Source: Pseudomonas sp. MYb60 (GTDB lineage Bacteria > Pseudomonadota > Gammaproteobacteria > Pseudomonadales > Pseudomonadaceae). Taken from it: DNA of 64,000 bases. Under the pieces are notes generated by a model. That model was given only the letters and a program-made list of their open reading frames with translations, was not told where the DNA came from and did no database searches. A program made the position numbers and the translations under genes. Position 1 is the stretch's first letter. Each line of letters begins with the position of its first letter. Shown one piece after another: positions 19,746 through 27,998 of the stretch. The stretch lies in NCBI RefSeq assembly GCF_002979555.1, contig NZ_PCOZ01000002.1, forward strand, positions 496,001 to 560,000. The letters are read 5' to 3'.

Positions 19746-19985
19746 ATGAAACGTTTTGCCTTGGCGATCATCTGCGGTGTGTTGGCCACTTCGGCCGTGG
19801 CCGCGCCAAAAGATTGTGAGGAGTTGCGCAAGGAAATCGAGGTCAAGATTCAGGCGAACGCCGTGCCGTCCTACACCCTGGAGATTGTGTCCAAGGAAGA
19901 AGCCGACAAGCACGATGTGGCCATGGTCGTCGGCAGCTGTGAGAACGGTACCAAGGCCATCATCTATCAGAAGAACAACGACTGA
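19746..19985 (+). CDS. DUF1161 exported small protein (copy 2)
   Basis: 79 residues with a signal peptide (MKRFALAIICGVLATSAVA), then KDCEELRKEIEVKI, SYTLEIV and VGSCENGTKAIIY. The domain layout and both cysteines match the copy at 17596, so the two are paralogues separated by the LLM and osmC genes. Function unknown; periplasmic location expected. Its stop codon is directly adjacent to that of the converging lipoprotein gene. Confidence 0.85.
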   Translation: MKRFALAIICGVLATSAVAAPKDCEELRKEIEVKIQANAVPSYTLEIVSKEEADKHDVAMVVGSCENGTKAIIYQKNND

Positions 19986-20408
19986 TCAGATGCAATTGAC
20001 GCTGCGTTCTTCTGCCAGCAATTGGCGTGCAGAGTCATACAGGCGGATGTTCGGCGTGAATGCCAGCGAGCGTCCCTCCAGCACATAGCGCTCACCGGCC
20101 TTGAAGTGGTCGTACTGCAGCGTCATGAAGCAGGTGCGTTCGGTCGTCTGTCCCATCCCGCCAAACCCCCCGCCGGTCGGCACTTCGAAATCAAAGCGCA
20201 CCATCAATTCGTGGGGCCCTGGCGGCAGTTGGAAGAAACGCCCGTCATTCAGGTTCTTGCCGTCCAGGCGTTGGGCCATGACGAGCTTTGCACCCGGCGT
20301 CGGCGTGGCGAAGTCGACCCAGGCCTGTTGCGGGTCTACCGCTGGCAAGGGGGTCGAAACGCAGGCACTGAGGGACAGGGCGATGACGGGTAGCAAGAGC
20401 TGGCGCAT
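19986..20408 (-). CDS. Predicted lipoprotein of unknown function
   Basis: 140 residues from ATG 20408. The signal sequence MRQLLLPVIALSLSAC has a lipobox ending at Cys16, so an outer-membrane or inner-membrane lipoprotein is expected. The mature part contains a PPGPHELMVRFDFE segment, a Gly-rich GGGFGGMG loop and two further cysteines (RTCFMTLQYDH and the terminal VNC). I do not recognise a named domain with certainty. It is divergent from the lipoprotein aminopeptidase gene, and related small lipoproteins occupy this place in other pseudomonads. Confidence 0.7.
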   Translation of the reverse strand: MRQLLLPVIALSLSACVSTPLPAVDPQQAWVDFATPTPGAKLVMAQRLDGKNLNDGRFFQLPPGPHELMVRFDFEVPTGGGFGGMGQTTERTCFMTLQYDHFKAGERYVLEGRSLAFTPNIRLYDSARQLLAEERSVNCI

Positions 20409-20527
20409 GGCGGGCACTCGATGAAAGAAAAGAATTGAGCCTGACAAGCCAGACCCTCTCTGAGTATAAACACCGCACGCCATGGAAAAATTCCCTGGCG
20501 AACACATCACCCAGGAGCGGTTGGGGC

Positions 20528-21574
20528 ATGGTCAGGGGTTTTTTTCCAGGTTTGCTGGTGGTGCTGCTCAGTGGCTGTTCCAGTGTGCAGTATTACAGCC
20601 AGCTCGCGGCAGGCCAGGTGCAGTTGCTGCGGGCGCGGGAGCCGGTCGCCAAGGTGATCGCCGACACCTCCCGGCCTCAGGCATTGCGTGAGCATTTGGA
20701 GCAGTCGCAAAAAGCACGCACCTTTGCCTCTGAGCACCTACGTCTGCCAGACAACAAAAGTTATCGCTTATATGCGGACATCGGCCGCTCATACGTAGTC
20801 TGGAACGTCTTCGCCACGCAGGAATTTTCCCTTTCCCCTGAGACCCATTGCTTCCCCATCGCCGGTTGTGTCGCCTACCGCGGCTATTACAACCAGGGCG
20901 CTGCGCGCGGTGAGGCGGCGGTGTTGCGCCAGCGTGGCATGGATGTGTCGATCGGTGGCGTGGAGGCGTACTCAACCCTGGGCTGGTTCAACGATCCGAT
21001 CATGAATTCCATGCTGCACTGGGGCGATGAGCGGCTGGCTACGCTGATATTTCATGAACTGGCGCACCAGCGCTTTTATGTGAAGGACGATACGGCGTTC
21101 AACGAGTCATTTGCGAGTTTTGTCGAGCAGGAAGGCACGCGACAGTGGCGTGCTGCGCGGGGCTTGGCGCCGCAGAGCCTGTCGGCGTCGAAGCAGCGCG
21201 ACCAGTTTATTCAGTTGGTCCTCGATGCTCGGCAACGCTTGGGAACACTCTACGCCCAGCCGTTAACCGCTGATGCGATGCGCCAGGCCAAGGCTGCGCA
21301 GTTTGAGCGTTTGCGCAGCGAATACCGACAACTACGCGACAGCCAGTGGGGTGGAGATAACCGCTATGACGCCTGGGTCAACCAGCCCATGAACAACGCG
21401 CGGCTGCTGCCGTTCGGGCTGTATGACCAGTGGGTGCCGGCGTTTGCAGCATTGTTCGCGCAGGAAGGTGGGGATTGGGCGAAGTTTTATAAAGCGGTGG
21501 AGAAGATGGGCGGGATGCCGGAGGCGCAACGCAAAGCGGCGTTGAGGCAGTTGCAAGGGGCTTGCCTGCGATAG
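20528..21574 (+). CDS. Predicted lipoprotein zinc aminopeptidase (COG4324 type)
   Basis: 348 residues from ATG 20528. A short hydrophobic leader with a lipobox (VVLLSGC) precedes the mature protein. The zinc-binding HELAH is at residues 176-180, followed by a downstream Glu in AFNESFASFVEQEG, the usual gluzincin third ligand. The family is annotated as predicted aminopeptidase without a known substrate. The upstream in-frame ATG at 20435 would place the lipobox too far from the N terminus. It converges on the HAD phosphatase with a five-base gap. Confidence 0.8.
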   Translation: MVRGFFPGLLVVLLSGCSSVQYYSQLAAGQVQLLRAREPVAKVIADTSRPQALREHLEQSQKARTFASEHLRLPDNKSYRLYADIGRSYVVWNVFATQEFSLSPETHCFPIAGCVAYRGYYNQGAARGEAAVLRQRGMDVSIGGVEAYSTLGWFNDPIMNSMLHWGDERLATLIFHELAHQRFYVKDDTAFNESFASFVEQEGTRQWRAARGLAPQSLSASKQRDQFIQLVLDARQRLGTLYAQPLTADAMRQAKAAQFERLRSEYRQLRDSQWGGDNRYDAWVNQPMNNARLLPFGLYDQWVPAFAALFAQEGGDWAKFYKAVEKMGGMPEAQRKAALRQLQGACLR

Positions 21575-21579
21575 CTATT

Positions 21580-22239
21580 TTACGGCCGCCGCAAAAAAGC
21601 CTGATGCATCTCATCCAATGTTTCAAAGTGCCAGGTCGGCGCCTCGGCATTCAACTCTTCAAAACTGCCAAACCCATACCCTACCGCCGCTGAATCCAGC
21701 CCATTGCTGCGTGCGCCGATCAGGTCGTGCTTACGGTCGCCGATCATCAGCGTGCCGGCCGGGTCCAGGCCTTCTTCCTGCATCAGGTGGGCGATCAACT
21801 CGACCTTGTTGGTGCGCGTGCCATCCAGTTCGCTGCCGTAGATCACCTTGAAGTATTTGGCGAAATCGAAATGCCTGGCGATCTCGCGGGCAAATTCCCA
21901 CGGTTTGGAGGTGGCCACATAGAGCTGGCGACCCTGGCTGTTCAGCGCTTCCAACAGCGGTATCACACCGTCAAACACGCGGTTTTCATACAGGCCGGTG
22001 ACCTTGAAGCGCTCGCGATAGAAATTCACCGCTTGCCAGGCCTTGGCTTCATCGAAGCCATAGAACTGCATGAAGGCTTGCAGCAATGGCGGGCCGATAA
22101 AATGCTCGAGTTTGGTCAGGTCCGGCTCGTCAATGCCGAGCTTGGCGAGCGCGTACTGGATCGAGCGGGTGATGCCTTCACGCGGGTCGGTGAGGGTGCC
22201 GTCCAGGTCGAACAGCACGGTGTGGTAATGCAGGGTCAT
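21580..22239 (-). CDS. HAD-family phosphatase, phosphoglycolate phosphatase-like
   Basis: 219 residues of HAD subfamily IA. Motif I is FDLDGTLTD with nucleophile Asp11 and acid Asp13. Motif II Ser/Thr is in YVATSKP, and motif IV is IGDRKHDLIGA. A helical cap lies between. Similar proteins are labelled phosphoglycolate phosphatase or 5'-nucleotidase; the substrate is uncertain. Its start overlaps the stop of the gamma carbonic anhydrase gene by four bases (ATGA), so the two form an operon. Confidence 0.85.
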   Translation of the reverse strand: MTLHYHTVLFDLDGTLTDPREGITRSIQYALAKLGIDEPDLTKLEHFIGPPLLQAFMQFYGFDEAKAWQAVNFYRERFKVTGLYENRVFDGVIPLLEALNSQGRQLYVATSKPWEFAREIARHFDFAKYFKVIYGSELDGTRTNKVELIAHLMQEEGLDPAGTLMIGDRKHDLIGARSNGLDSAAVGYGFGSFEELNAEAPTWHFETLDEMHQAFLRRP

Positions 22240-22778
22240 CGGTCGAATCCTTCAGCCAGGTGCAGGTCTTTGAGCTTCACGTAGTTCGCGGCGCTGTAGG
22301 TGAAAAAGGCGCGTTCCTTGTCAGTCAACGGGCGGATCTGTTTAACCGGGCTGCCCACGTACAAGAAGCCGCTTTCAAGTTTCTTGCCGGGGGGCACCAG
22401 GCTGCCAGCGCCGATGATCACGTCGTCCTCCACCACGGCGCCATCCATCACGATGCTGCCCATGCCGATCAGGATGCGGTTGCCAACCGAGCAGCCATGC
22501 AGCATGACCTTGTGGGCGATGGTCACATCGTCGCCGACCAGCAGCGGGAAACCATCAGGATTGAAGGGGCCGGCATGGGTAATGTGCAGCACGCAGCCAT
22601 CCTGCACGCTGGTGCGCGCACCGATACGGATACGGTGCATGTCGCCGCGAATCACGGTCAGCGGCCATACGGAGCTGTCGGCGCCAATTTCCACGTCGCC
22701 GATCACCACCGCCGAAACATCGACAAAAGCCCCGGCGCCAAGGGTTGGCGTATGGTTCTGATAGGTGCGAAGGGTCAC
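22236..22778 (-). CDS. Gamma-class carbonic anhydrase family protein (YrdA type)
   Basis: 180 residues, almost all left-handed beta-helix hexapeptide repeats (for example VVIGDVEIG, TVIRGDMHRIRIG, NRILIGMGSIV). The metal-binding histidines are near His68, His89 and His94, spaced as in YrdA and Cam proteins. Trimeric zinc or iron enzymes of this family include active and inactive carbonic anhydrases; activity here is not assured. It is first in a two-gene operon with the HAD phosphatase and divergent from prlC. Confidence 0.87.
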   Translation of the reverse strand: MTLRTYQNHTPTLGAGAFVDVSAVVIGDVEIGADSSVWPLTVIRGDMHRIRIGARTSVQDGCVLHITHAGPFNPDGFPLLVGDDVTIAHKVMLHGCSVGNRILIGMGSIVMDGAVVEDDVIIGAGSLVPPGKKLESGFLYVGSPVKQIRPLTDKERAFFTYSAANYVKLKDLHLAEGFDR

Positions 22779-22880
22779 GATAGCCTCTCTCTCTTCTGCT
22801 GATAGCTGCGGTGGGCGTTGATTGTAATTAAGATGGCCCCATCTTTGTTCTTACATGTTTCTTCAGCCAAGGTGCCAACC

Positions 22881-24932
22881 GTGAGCGCGAACAACCCTCT
22901 TCTGCAGCCCTATGACCTGCCGCCGTTCTCGGCGATCCGTGCCGAGCACGTCCAGCCGGCCATCGAACAGATTCTCGCCGACAACCGTGTCGCCATCGAA
23001 GGCATCCTGCAAAGCCAGGGGAAAAATCCGACGTGGGCCGGGCTGGTGCTGGCCATGGACGAACTGAATGACCGCCTGGGCGCCGCCTGGAGCCCGGTCA
23101 GCCACCTCAACGCCGTGTGCAACAGCGCCGAACTGCGTGAAGCCTACGAAGGCTGCCTGCCGGCGTTGAGCGCCTACTCCACCGAGATGGGCCAGAACCG
23201 CGCGTTGTTCCAGGCTTTCGAAGCCCTGGCCAACAGCCCGGAAGCCGCCGGTTTCGACGTGGCGCAAAAAACCATTCTGGAACACTCCCTGCGCGACTTC
23301 CGCCTGTCGGGCATCGATTTGCCGCCGGAGCAGCAGAAGCGCTACGCCGAGGTGCAAAGCAAGCTCTCCGAACTGGGCAGCAAGTTCTCCAACCAACTGC
23401 TCGACGCCACCCAGGCCTGGACCAAACACGTCACCGATGAGACCACCCTCGCCGGCCTGACCGACTCGGCCAAGGCGCAGATGGCTGCGGCCGCCCAGTC
23501 CAAAGGCCTCGACGGTTGGCTGATCACCCTCGAGTTTCCCAGCTACTACGCAGTTATGACCTACGCCCAGGACCGCGCGCTGCGTGAAGAAGTCTACGCG
23601 GCCTACTGCACCCGTGCGTCGGACCAAGGCCCGAATGCCGGTCAGAACGACAATGGCCCGGTGATGGAACAGATCCTCGACCTGCGTCAGGAACTGGCCA
23701 GGCTCTTGGGCTATGCCTCCTTCTCCGAGCTGAGCCTGGCCACCAAGATGGCCGAGTCCAGCGACCAGGTGCTGAGCTTCCTTCGCGACCTGGCCAAGCG
23801 CAGCAAGCCGTTTGCCGCCCAGGACCTGCAACAGCTCAAGGCCTACGCCGCCGAACAAGGCTGCACCGACCTGCAAAGCTGGGACAGCGGTTTCTTCGGC
23901 GAAAAACTCCGCGAGCAGCGCTACAGCGTGTCCCAGGAAGCGCTGCGCGCCTACTTTCCGATCGACAAGGTGCTGGGCGGCCTGTTTGCCATCGTGCAAC
24001 GCCTGTACGGCATCGAAATCGCCGAGCAAAAGGGCTTCGACACCTGGCACCCGGATGTACGCCTGTTCGAAATCAAGGAAAACGGCGAACATGTCGGCCG
24101 CTTCTTCTTCGACCTGTACGCCCGCGCCAACAAGCGTGGTGGCGCCTGGATGGACGGCGCGCGCGACCGTCGCCGCAAAATCGACGGCGTGCTGCAAAGC
24201 CCGGTGGCCAACCTGGTGTGCAACTTCACCCCGGCCGACAGCGGCAAGCCTGCGCTGCTGACCCACGACGAAGTGACCACCCTGTTCCACGAGTTTGGCC
24301 ACGGCCTGCATCACCTGCTCACCCGTGTAGAGCATGCTGGCGTATCCGGTATCAACGGCGTCGCCTGGGATGCGGTGGAATTGCCGAGCCAGTTCATGGA
24401 GAACTGGTGCTGGGAGCCGGAAGGCCTGGCGTTGATCTCCGGCCACTATGAAACCGGTGAACCGCTGCCCCAGGACCTGCTGGAAAAAATGCTCGCGGCG
24501 AAGAACTTCCAGTCTGGCCTGATGATGGTGCGCCAGTTGGAATTCTCGTTGTTCGACTTCGAACTGCACGCTACCCACGGTGATGGTCGCAGCGTCGCCC
24601 AAGTGCTGGAAGGCGTTCGCGATGAAGTCTCGGTGATGCGTCCGCCGGCCTACAACCGCTTCCCGAACAGCTTTGCGCACATCTTTGCCGGCGGTTATGC
24701 AGCAGGGTATTACAGCTACAAGTGGGCCGAAGTGCTGTCCGCCGATGCCTTCTCCAAGTTTGAAGAAGATGGCGTGCTCAATGCCGAAACCGGCCGTGCT
24801 TTCCGCGAAGCGATCCTGGCGCGTGGCGGTTCCCAGGCGCCGATGGTGCTGTTCGTCGACTTCCGCGGACGTACGCCGTCGATTGACGCACTCTTGCGCC
24901 ACAGCGGCCTGAGTGAGGACGCGGCAGCATGA
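22881..24932 (+). CDS. prlC: Oligopeptidase A (M3 metallopeptidase)
   Basis: 683 residues from GTG 22881, preceded by AAGG. The open frame extends upstream to 22818, but that part has no family similarity. It is a cytoplasmic thimet-type zinc peptidase that degrades peptides, including cleaved signal peptides. The zinc site is FHEFGHGLHH, with the downstream Glu in the NGVAWDAVELPSQFMENW region. Its stop overlaps the yheV start by four bases (ATGA). Confidence 0.95.
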   Translation: MSANNPLLQPYDLPPFSAIRAEHVQPAIEQILADNRVAIEGILQSQGKNPTWAGLVLAMDELNDRLGAAWSPVSHLNAVCNSAELREAYEGCLPALSAYSTEMGQNRALFQAFEALANSPEAAGFDVAQKTILEHSLRDFRLSGIDLPPEQQKRYAEVQSKLSELGSKFSNQLLDATQAWTKHVTDETTLAGLTDSAKAQMAAAAQSKGLDGWLITLEFPSYYAVMTYAQDRALREEVYAAYCTRASDQGPNAGQNDNGPVMEQILDLRQELARLLGYASFSELSLATKMAESSDQVLSFLRDLAKRSKPFAAQDLQQLKAYAAEQGCTDLQSWDSGFFGEKLREQRYSVSQEALRAYFPIDKVLGGLFAIVQRLYGIEIAEQKGFDTWHPDVRLFEIKENGEHVGRFFFDLYARANKRGGAWMDGARDRRRKIDGVLQSPVANLVCNFTPADSGKPALLTHDEVTTLFHEFGHGLHHLLTRVEHAGVSGINGVAWDAVELPSQFMENWCWEPEGLALISGHYETGEPLPQDLLEKMLAAKNFQSGLMMVRQLEFSLFDFELHATHGDGRSVAQVLEGVRDEVSVMRPPAYNRFPNSFAHIFAGGYAAGYYSYKWAEVLSADAFSKFEEDGVLNAETGRAFREAILARGGSQAPMVLFVDFRGRTPSIDALLRHSGLSEDAAA

Positions 24933-25204
24933 GTGAAGGGCCTGTGATTACCAAGAAGCAGTTCATCGCCGGGGCGGTCTGCCCGGCGTGCAGCGAGCCG
25001 GACAAGTTGAAGATGTGGACCGAAGACAGCGTGCCGCACCGTGAGTGTGTGGCTTGCGGGTATACCGACACCCTGAATGACCAGGGTTTGTCGGTGCCTA
25101 AGGAACTGGGGACGCGGGTCAATACCTCCGCGCTGAAAGCCCCTGCCGACCCTAAGGTGCAGGCGGTGCAGTTCTTTCCTAATCCGAAGCTGAAAAAAGA
25201 CTAG
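24929..25204 (+). CDS. yheV: YheV-family zinc ribbon protein
   Basis: 91 residues. Two CXXC pairs, CPACSEP near residue 16 and CVACGY near residue 38, form a zinc ribbon. The rest is short and polar. It is coupled to prlC by an ATGA overlap, and the same pair occurs in E. coli and Pseudomonas. The function is unknown. Confidence 0.88.
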   Translation: MSEGPVITKKQFIAGAVCPACSEPDKLKMWTEDSVPHRECVACGYTDTLNDQGLSVPKELGTRVNTSALKAPADPKVQAVQFFPNPKLKKD

Positions 25205-25452
25205 CCGTCTTACGCAGACCAGAGGTGGGAGGGGGCTTGCCCCCGATAGCGGTCTATCAGCCAGCGTATCTGGCAGTGGTAAACCAGCATCGGGAGCAAG
25301 CCCCCTCCCATTTTTTTTGCCCGCATTTATGCGACTTAGGTCGCTGAATCGATTGCTTACTTCCTTAGCCTGCTATCATTTGTAACCATTGATTGCCAAG
25401 CCGCTCCCGAGAAGCGGCTGGCGAGCCCGTGACCACATGATGAGGTGCCCCC
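25205..25452. other. 248-base intergenic region with REP pair and gluconate dehydrogenase promoter zone
   Basis: The first part (25225-25310) is a REP pair. The second part (25311-25452) is AT-richer and holds an AGCCGCT/AGCGGCT hairpin near 25399-25419, about 35 bases before the first subunit gene. I found no convincing -35/-10 pair or named operator. Confidence 0.5.
25225..25310. repeat. REP pair (REPIN-like) after yheV
   Basis: GTGGGAGGGGGCTTGCCCCCGATAG from 25225 and an inverted unit CATCGGGAGCAAGCCCCCTCCCA ending at 25310, followed by TTTTTTTT. The T-run makes the right-hand unit a likely terminator for prlC-yheV. Confidence 0.8.
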
Positions 25453-26205
25453 ATGTCTGATCAAGATCAAGACAACCCCCGGCGTGACTTTTTGCGCAAA
25501 TCCTTGACCTTGATCCCCGTGGTCACGGTCGCCAGCACCGGCCTTGGCGGCTCGATGCTGATGGCGACACCTGAGCCGGCGCAGGCCGCCACGCCCAAGC
25601 CTGCCGCTGATGGAAAAGCCTACGAACCCACCTACTTCACTGCAGAAGAGTGGGCGTTTATCAACGCCGCCGTCGCGCAGTTGATCCCCGCCGATGCCCA
25701 AGGCCCTGGCGCCCTGGAAGCGGGTGTGCCGGAATACATCGACCGTCAGATGAACACGCCCTACGCCAGTGGTGCGCTGTGGTTCATGCAAGGCCCATTC
25801 AACGCTGATGCACCGCCGGAGATGGGCTGGCAAAGCAAGTTGGTGCCCAAGGATATCTACCGCCTCGGCATCGCCGCGACGGATGCCTGGTCGAAAGCGT
25901 TCAATGGTAAGGTTTTTTCTGCTCAAGACAGCGCTACCCGAGACGATATCTTGCGTCGTTTAGAGGCCGGTGGCGGTGAAGTGGCCACACACTTCGATGC
26001 CGTGCCGCCGAAAATATTCTTTAACTTGCTGCTGCAAAACACCAAGGAAGGGTTCTTCTGCGACCCTATCCACGGCGGCAACAAAGGCATGGTCGGCTGG
26101 ACCATGATCGGCTTTCCCGGCGCCCGCGCCGACTTCATGGACTGGGTTGAACGCAACGAGCAATACCCCTTCCCGGCAGTTTCCATCCGCGGCGAGAGGG
26201 CATAA
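25453..26205 (+). CDS. Gluconate 2-dehydrogenase-type subunit gamma (Tat-exported)
   Basis: 250 residues. The N terminus holds a twin-arginine motif (RRDFLRKS, Arg10-Arg11) and hydrophobic core, so the folded subunit is exported by Tat. The body matches the small subunit of membrane-bound FAD dehydrogenases, including ELIPADAQGPGALEAGV-like and MGWQSKLVP segments. In such complexes it is the chaperone-like small subunit that carries the flavoprotein across. The flavoprotein gene begins two bases after its stop, and the cytochrome gene follows. Confidence 0.88.
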   Translation: MSDQDQDNPRRDFLRKSLTLIPVVTVASTGLGGSMLMATPEPAQAATPKPAADGKAYEPTYFTAEEWAFINAAVAQLIPADAQGPGALEAGVPEYIDRQMNTPYASGALWFMQGPFNADAPPEMGWQSKLVPKDIYRLGIAATDAWSKAFNGKVFSAQDSATRDDILRRLEAGGGEVATHFDAVPPKIFFNLLLQNTKEGFFCDPIHGGNKGMVGWTMIGFPGARADFMDWVERNEQYPFPAVSIRGERA

Positions 26206-26207
26206 AC

Positions 26208-27992
26208 GTGGCGACCATCATGAAGAAAGTAGACGCGGTGATTGTCGGCTTCGGCTGGACCGGCGCGATCATGGCCAAGGAACTGACGGAAGCCGGCCTG
26301 AACGTGGTAGCGCTGGAGCGCGGCCCGATGCAGGACACTTACCCGGACGGCAACTATCCCCAGGTCATCGACGAACTGACCTACAGCGTGCGTAAAAAAC
26401 TCTTCCAGGACATCTCCAAGGAAACGGTGACTATTCGCCACAGTGTGAAGGACGTCGCTCTGCCCAACCGTCAGTTGGGTGCGTTCCTGCCGGGCAATGG
26501 CGTCGGCGGTGCCGGCCTGCACTGGTCGGGTGTGCATTTCCGGGTCGACCCGATCGAATTGCGCATGCGCAGCCATTACGAAGAGCGCTACGGCAAGCAC
26601 TTCATCCCCAAGGACATGACCATCCAGGACTTCGGCGTCAGCTATGAAGAGCTGGAACCGTTCTTCGACTATGCCGAAAAAGTCTTCGGCACCTCCGGCC
26701 AGGCCTGGACCGTCAAAGGCCAGTTGGTGGGCGAAGGCCGTGGCGGCAACCCGTATGCGCCGGATCGCTCCAACCCGTTTCCACTGGAAGCACAGAAAAA
26801 TACCGTGTCCGCACAGCTGTTTCAGAAAGCGGCTGCGGAAGTCGGCTACAAACCCTACAACCTGCCGTCGGCGAATACCTCGGGGCCGTACACCAACCCC
26901 TATGGCGCGCAGATGGGCCCGTGCAACTTCTGCGGCTTTTGCAGCGGCTACGTGTGCTACATGTATTCCAAGGCGTCGCCGAACGTGAACATCCTGCCGG
27001 CGCTGCGCCAGGTGCCGAATTTTGAACTGCGGCCCAACTCCCACGTGCTCAAGGTCAACCTCGACAGCACCAAGAGCAAGGCCACCGGTGTGACCTACAT
27101 CGATGCCCAGGGCCGTGAGTGCGAGCAGCCGGCGGACCTGGTGATCCTCGGTGCGTTCCAGTTCCACAACGTGCGCTTGATGCTGCTGTCGGGCATCGGC
27201 AAACCCTACGACCCGGTCACCAACGAAGGTGTGGTGGGGCGCAACTTTGCCTACCAGAACATGGCGACCATCAAGGCGTTCTTCGACAAGGACACCCACA
27301 CCAACAACTTCATCGGCGCGGGCGGCAACGGCGTGGCGATGGATGACTTCAACGCCGACAACTTCGATCACGGGCCCCATGGCTTTGTGGGCGGCTCGCC
27401 GATGTGGGTCAACCAGGCCGGCAGTCGGCCGATTGCCGGCACGTCCAACCCGCCGGGCACGCCGGCGTGGGGCAGCGCCTGGAAGCGCGCCACGGCTGAT
27501 TACTACACCCACCAGGTGTCGATGGATGCCCACGGCGCCCATCAGTCCTACCGGGGCAACTACCTTGATCTGGATCCGGTGTACCGTGATTCCTACGGTC
27601 TGCCTCTGCTGCGGATGACCTTCGACTGGCAGGAAAACGACATCAAGATGAACCGCTTCATGGTCGAGAAAATGGGCAAGGTCGCCGAGGCGATGAACCC
27701 CAAGGCGATTGCCGTACTCGGCAAAAAAGTCGGCGAGCACTTCAACACCGCGTCGTACCAGACCACCCACCTCAACGGCGGCGCGATCATGGGCACCGAC
27801 CCGAAGACCAGCGCGTTGAACCGCTATTTGCAGTGCTGGGACGTACACAACGTGTTTGTTCCAGGCGCATCCGCGTTCCCGCAAGGCTTGGGCTACAACC
27901 CTACGGGCCTGGTGGCGGCGTTGACCTATTGGTCGGCGCGGGCGATCCGCGAGCAGTACCTGAAAAACCCCGGCCCACTGGTTCAGGCATAA
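26208..27992 (+). CDS. GMC-family FAD dehydrogenase subunit (gluconate 2-dehydrogenase type)
   Basis: 594 residues from GTG 26208, with GAGAGG upstream; ATG 26220 is the alternative. The FAD-binding motif VGFGWTG lies near residue 15, and the GMC C-terminal region ends with GYNPTGLVAALTYWSARAI. A cysteine cluster, Cys239, Cys242, Cys245 and Cys250, lies in a CNFCGFC segment. It probably oxidises gluconate or a similar sugar acid in the periplasm and passes electrons to the cytochrome subunit. It lacks its own signal peptide and would be co-exported with the Tat subunit upstream. Confidence 0.9.
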   Translation: MATIMKKVDAVIVGFGWTGAIMAKELTEAGLNVVALERGPMQDTYPDGNYPQVIDELTYSVRKKLFQDISKETVTIRHSVKDVALPNRQLGAFLPGNGVGGAGLHWSGVHFRVDPIELRMRSHYEERYGKHFIPKDMTIQDFGVSYEELEPFFDYAEKVFGTSGQAWTVKGQLVGEGRGGNPYAPDRSNPFPLEAQKNTVSAQLFQKAAAEVGYKPYNLPSANTSGPYTNPYGAQMGPCNFCGFCSGYVCYMYSKASPNVNILPALRQVPNFELRPNSHVLKVNLDSTKSKATGVTYIDAQGRECEQPADLVILGAFQFHNVRLMLLSGIGKPYDPVTNEGVVGRNFAYQNMATIKAFFDKDTHTNNFIGAGGNGVAMDDFNADNFDHGPHGFVGGSPMWVNQAGSRPIAGTSNPPGTPAWGSAWKRATADYYTHQVSMDAHGAHQSYRGNYLDLDPVYRDSYGLPLLRMTFDWQENDIKMNRFMVEKMGKVAEAMNPKAIAVLGKKVGEHFNTASYQTTHLNGGAIMGTDPKTSALNRYLQCWDVHNVFVPGASAFPQGLGYNPTGLVAALTYWSARAIREQYLKNPGPLVQA

Positions 27993-27998
27993 GGAGCG

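Noticed and set aside
22863..24902. A 679-codon minus-strand frame opposite prlC
   Set aside because: It lies within a confident metallopeptidase gene and shows no family similarity.
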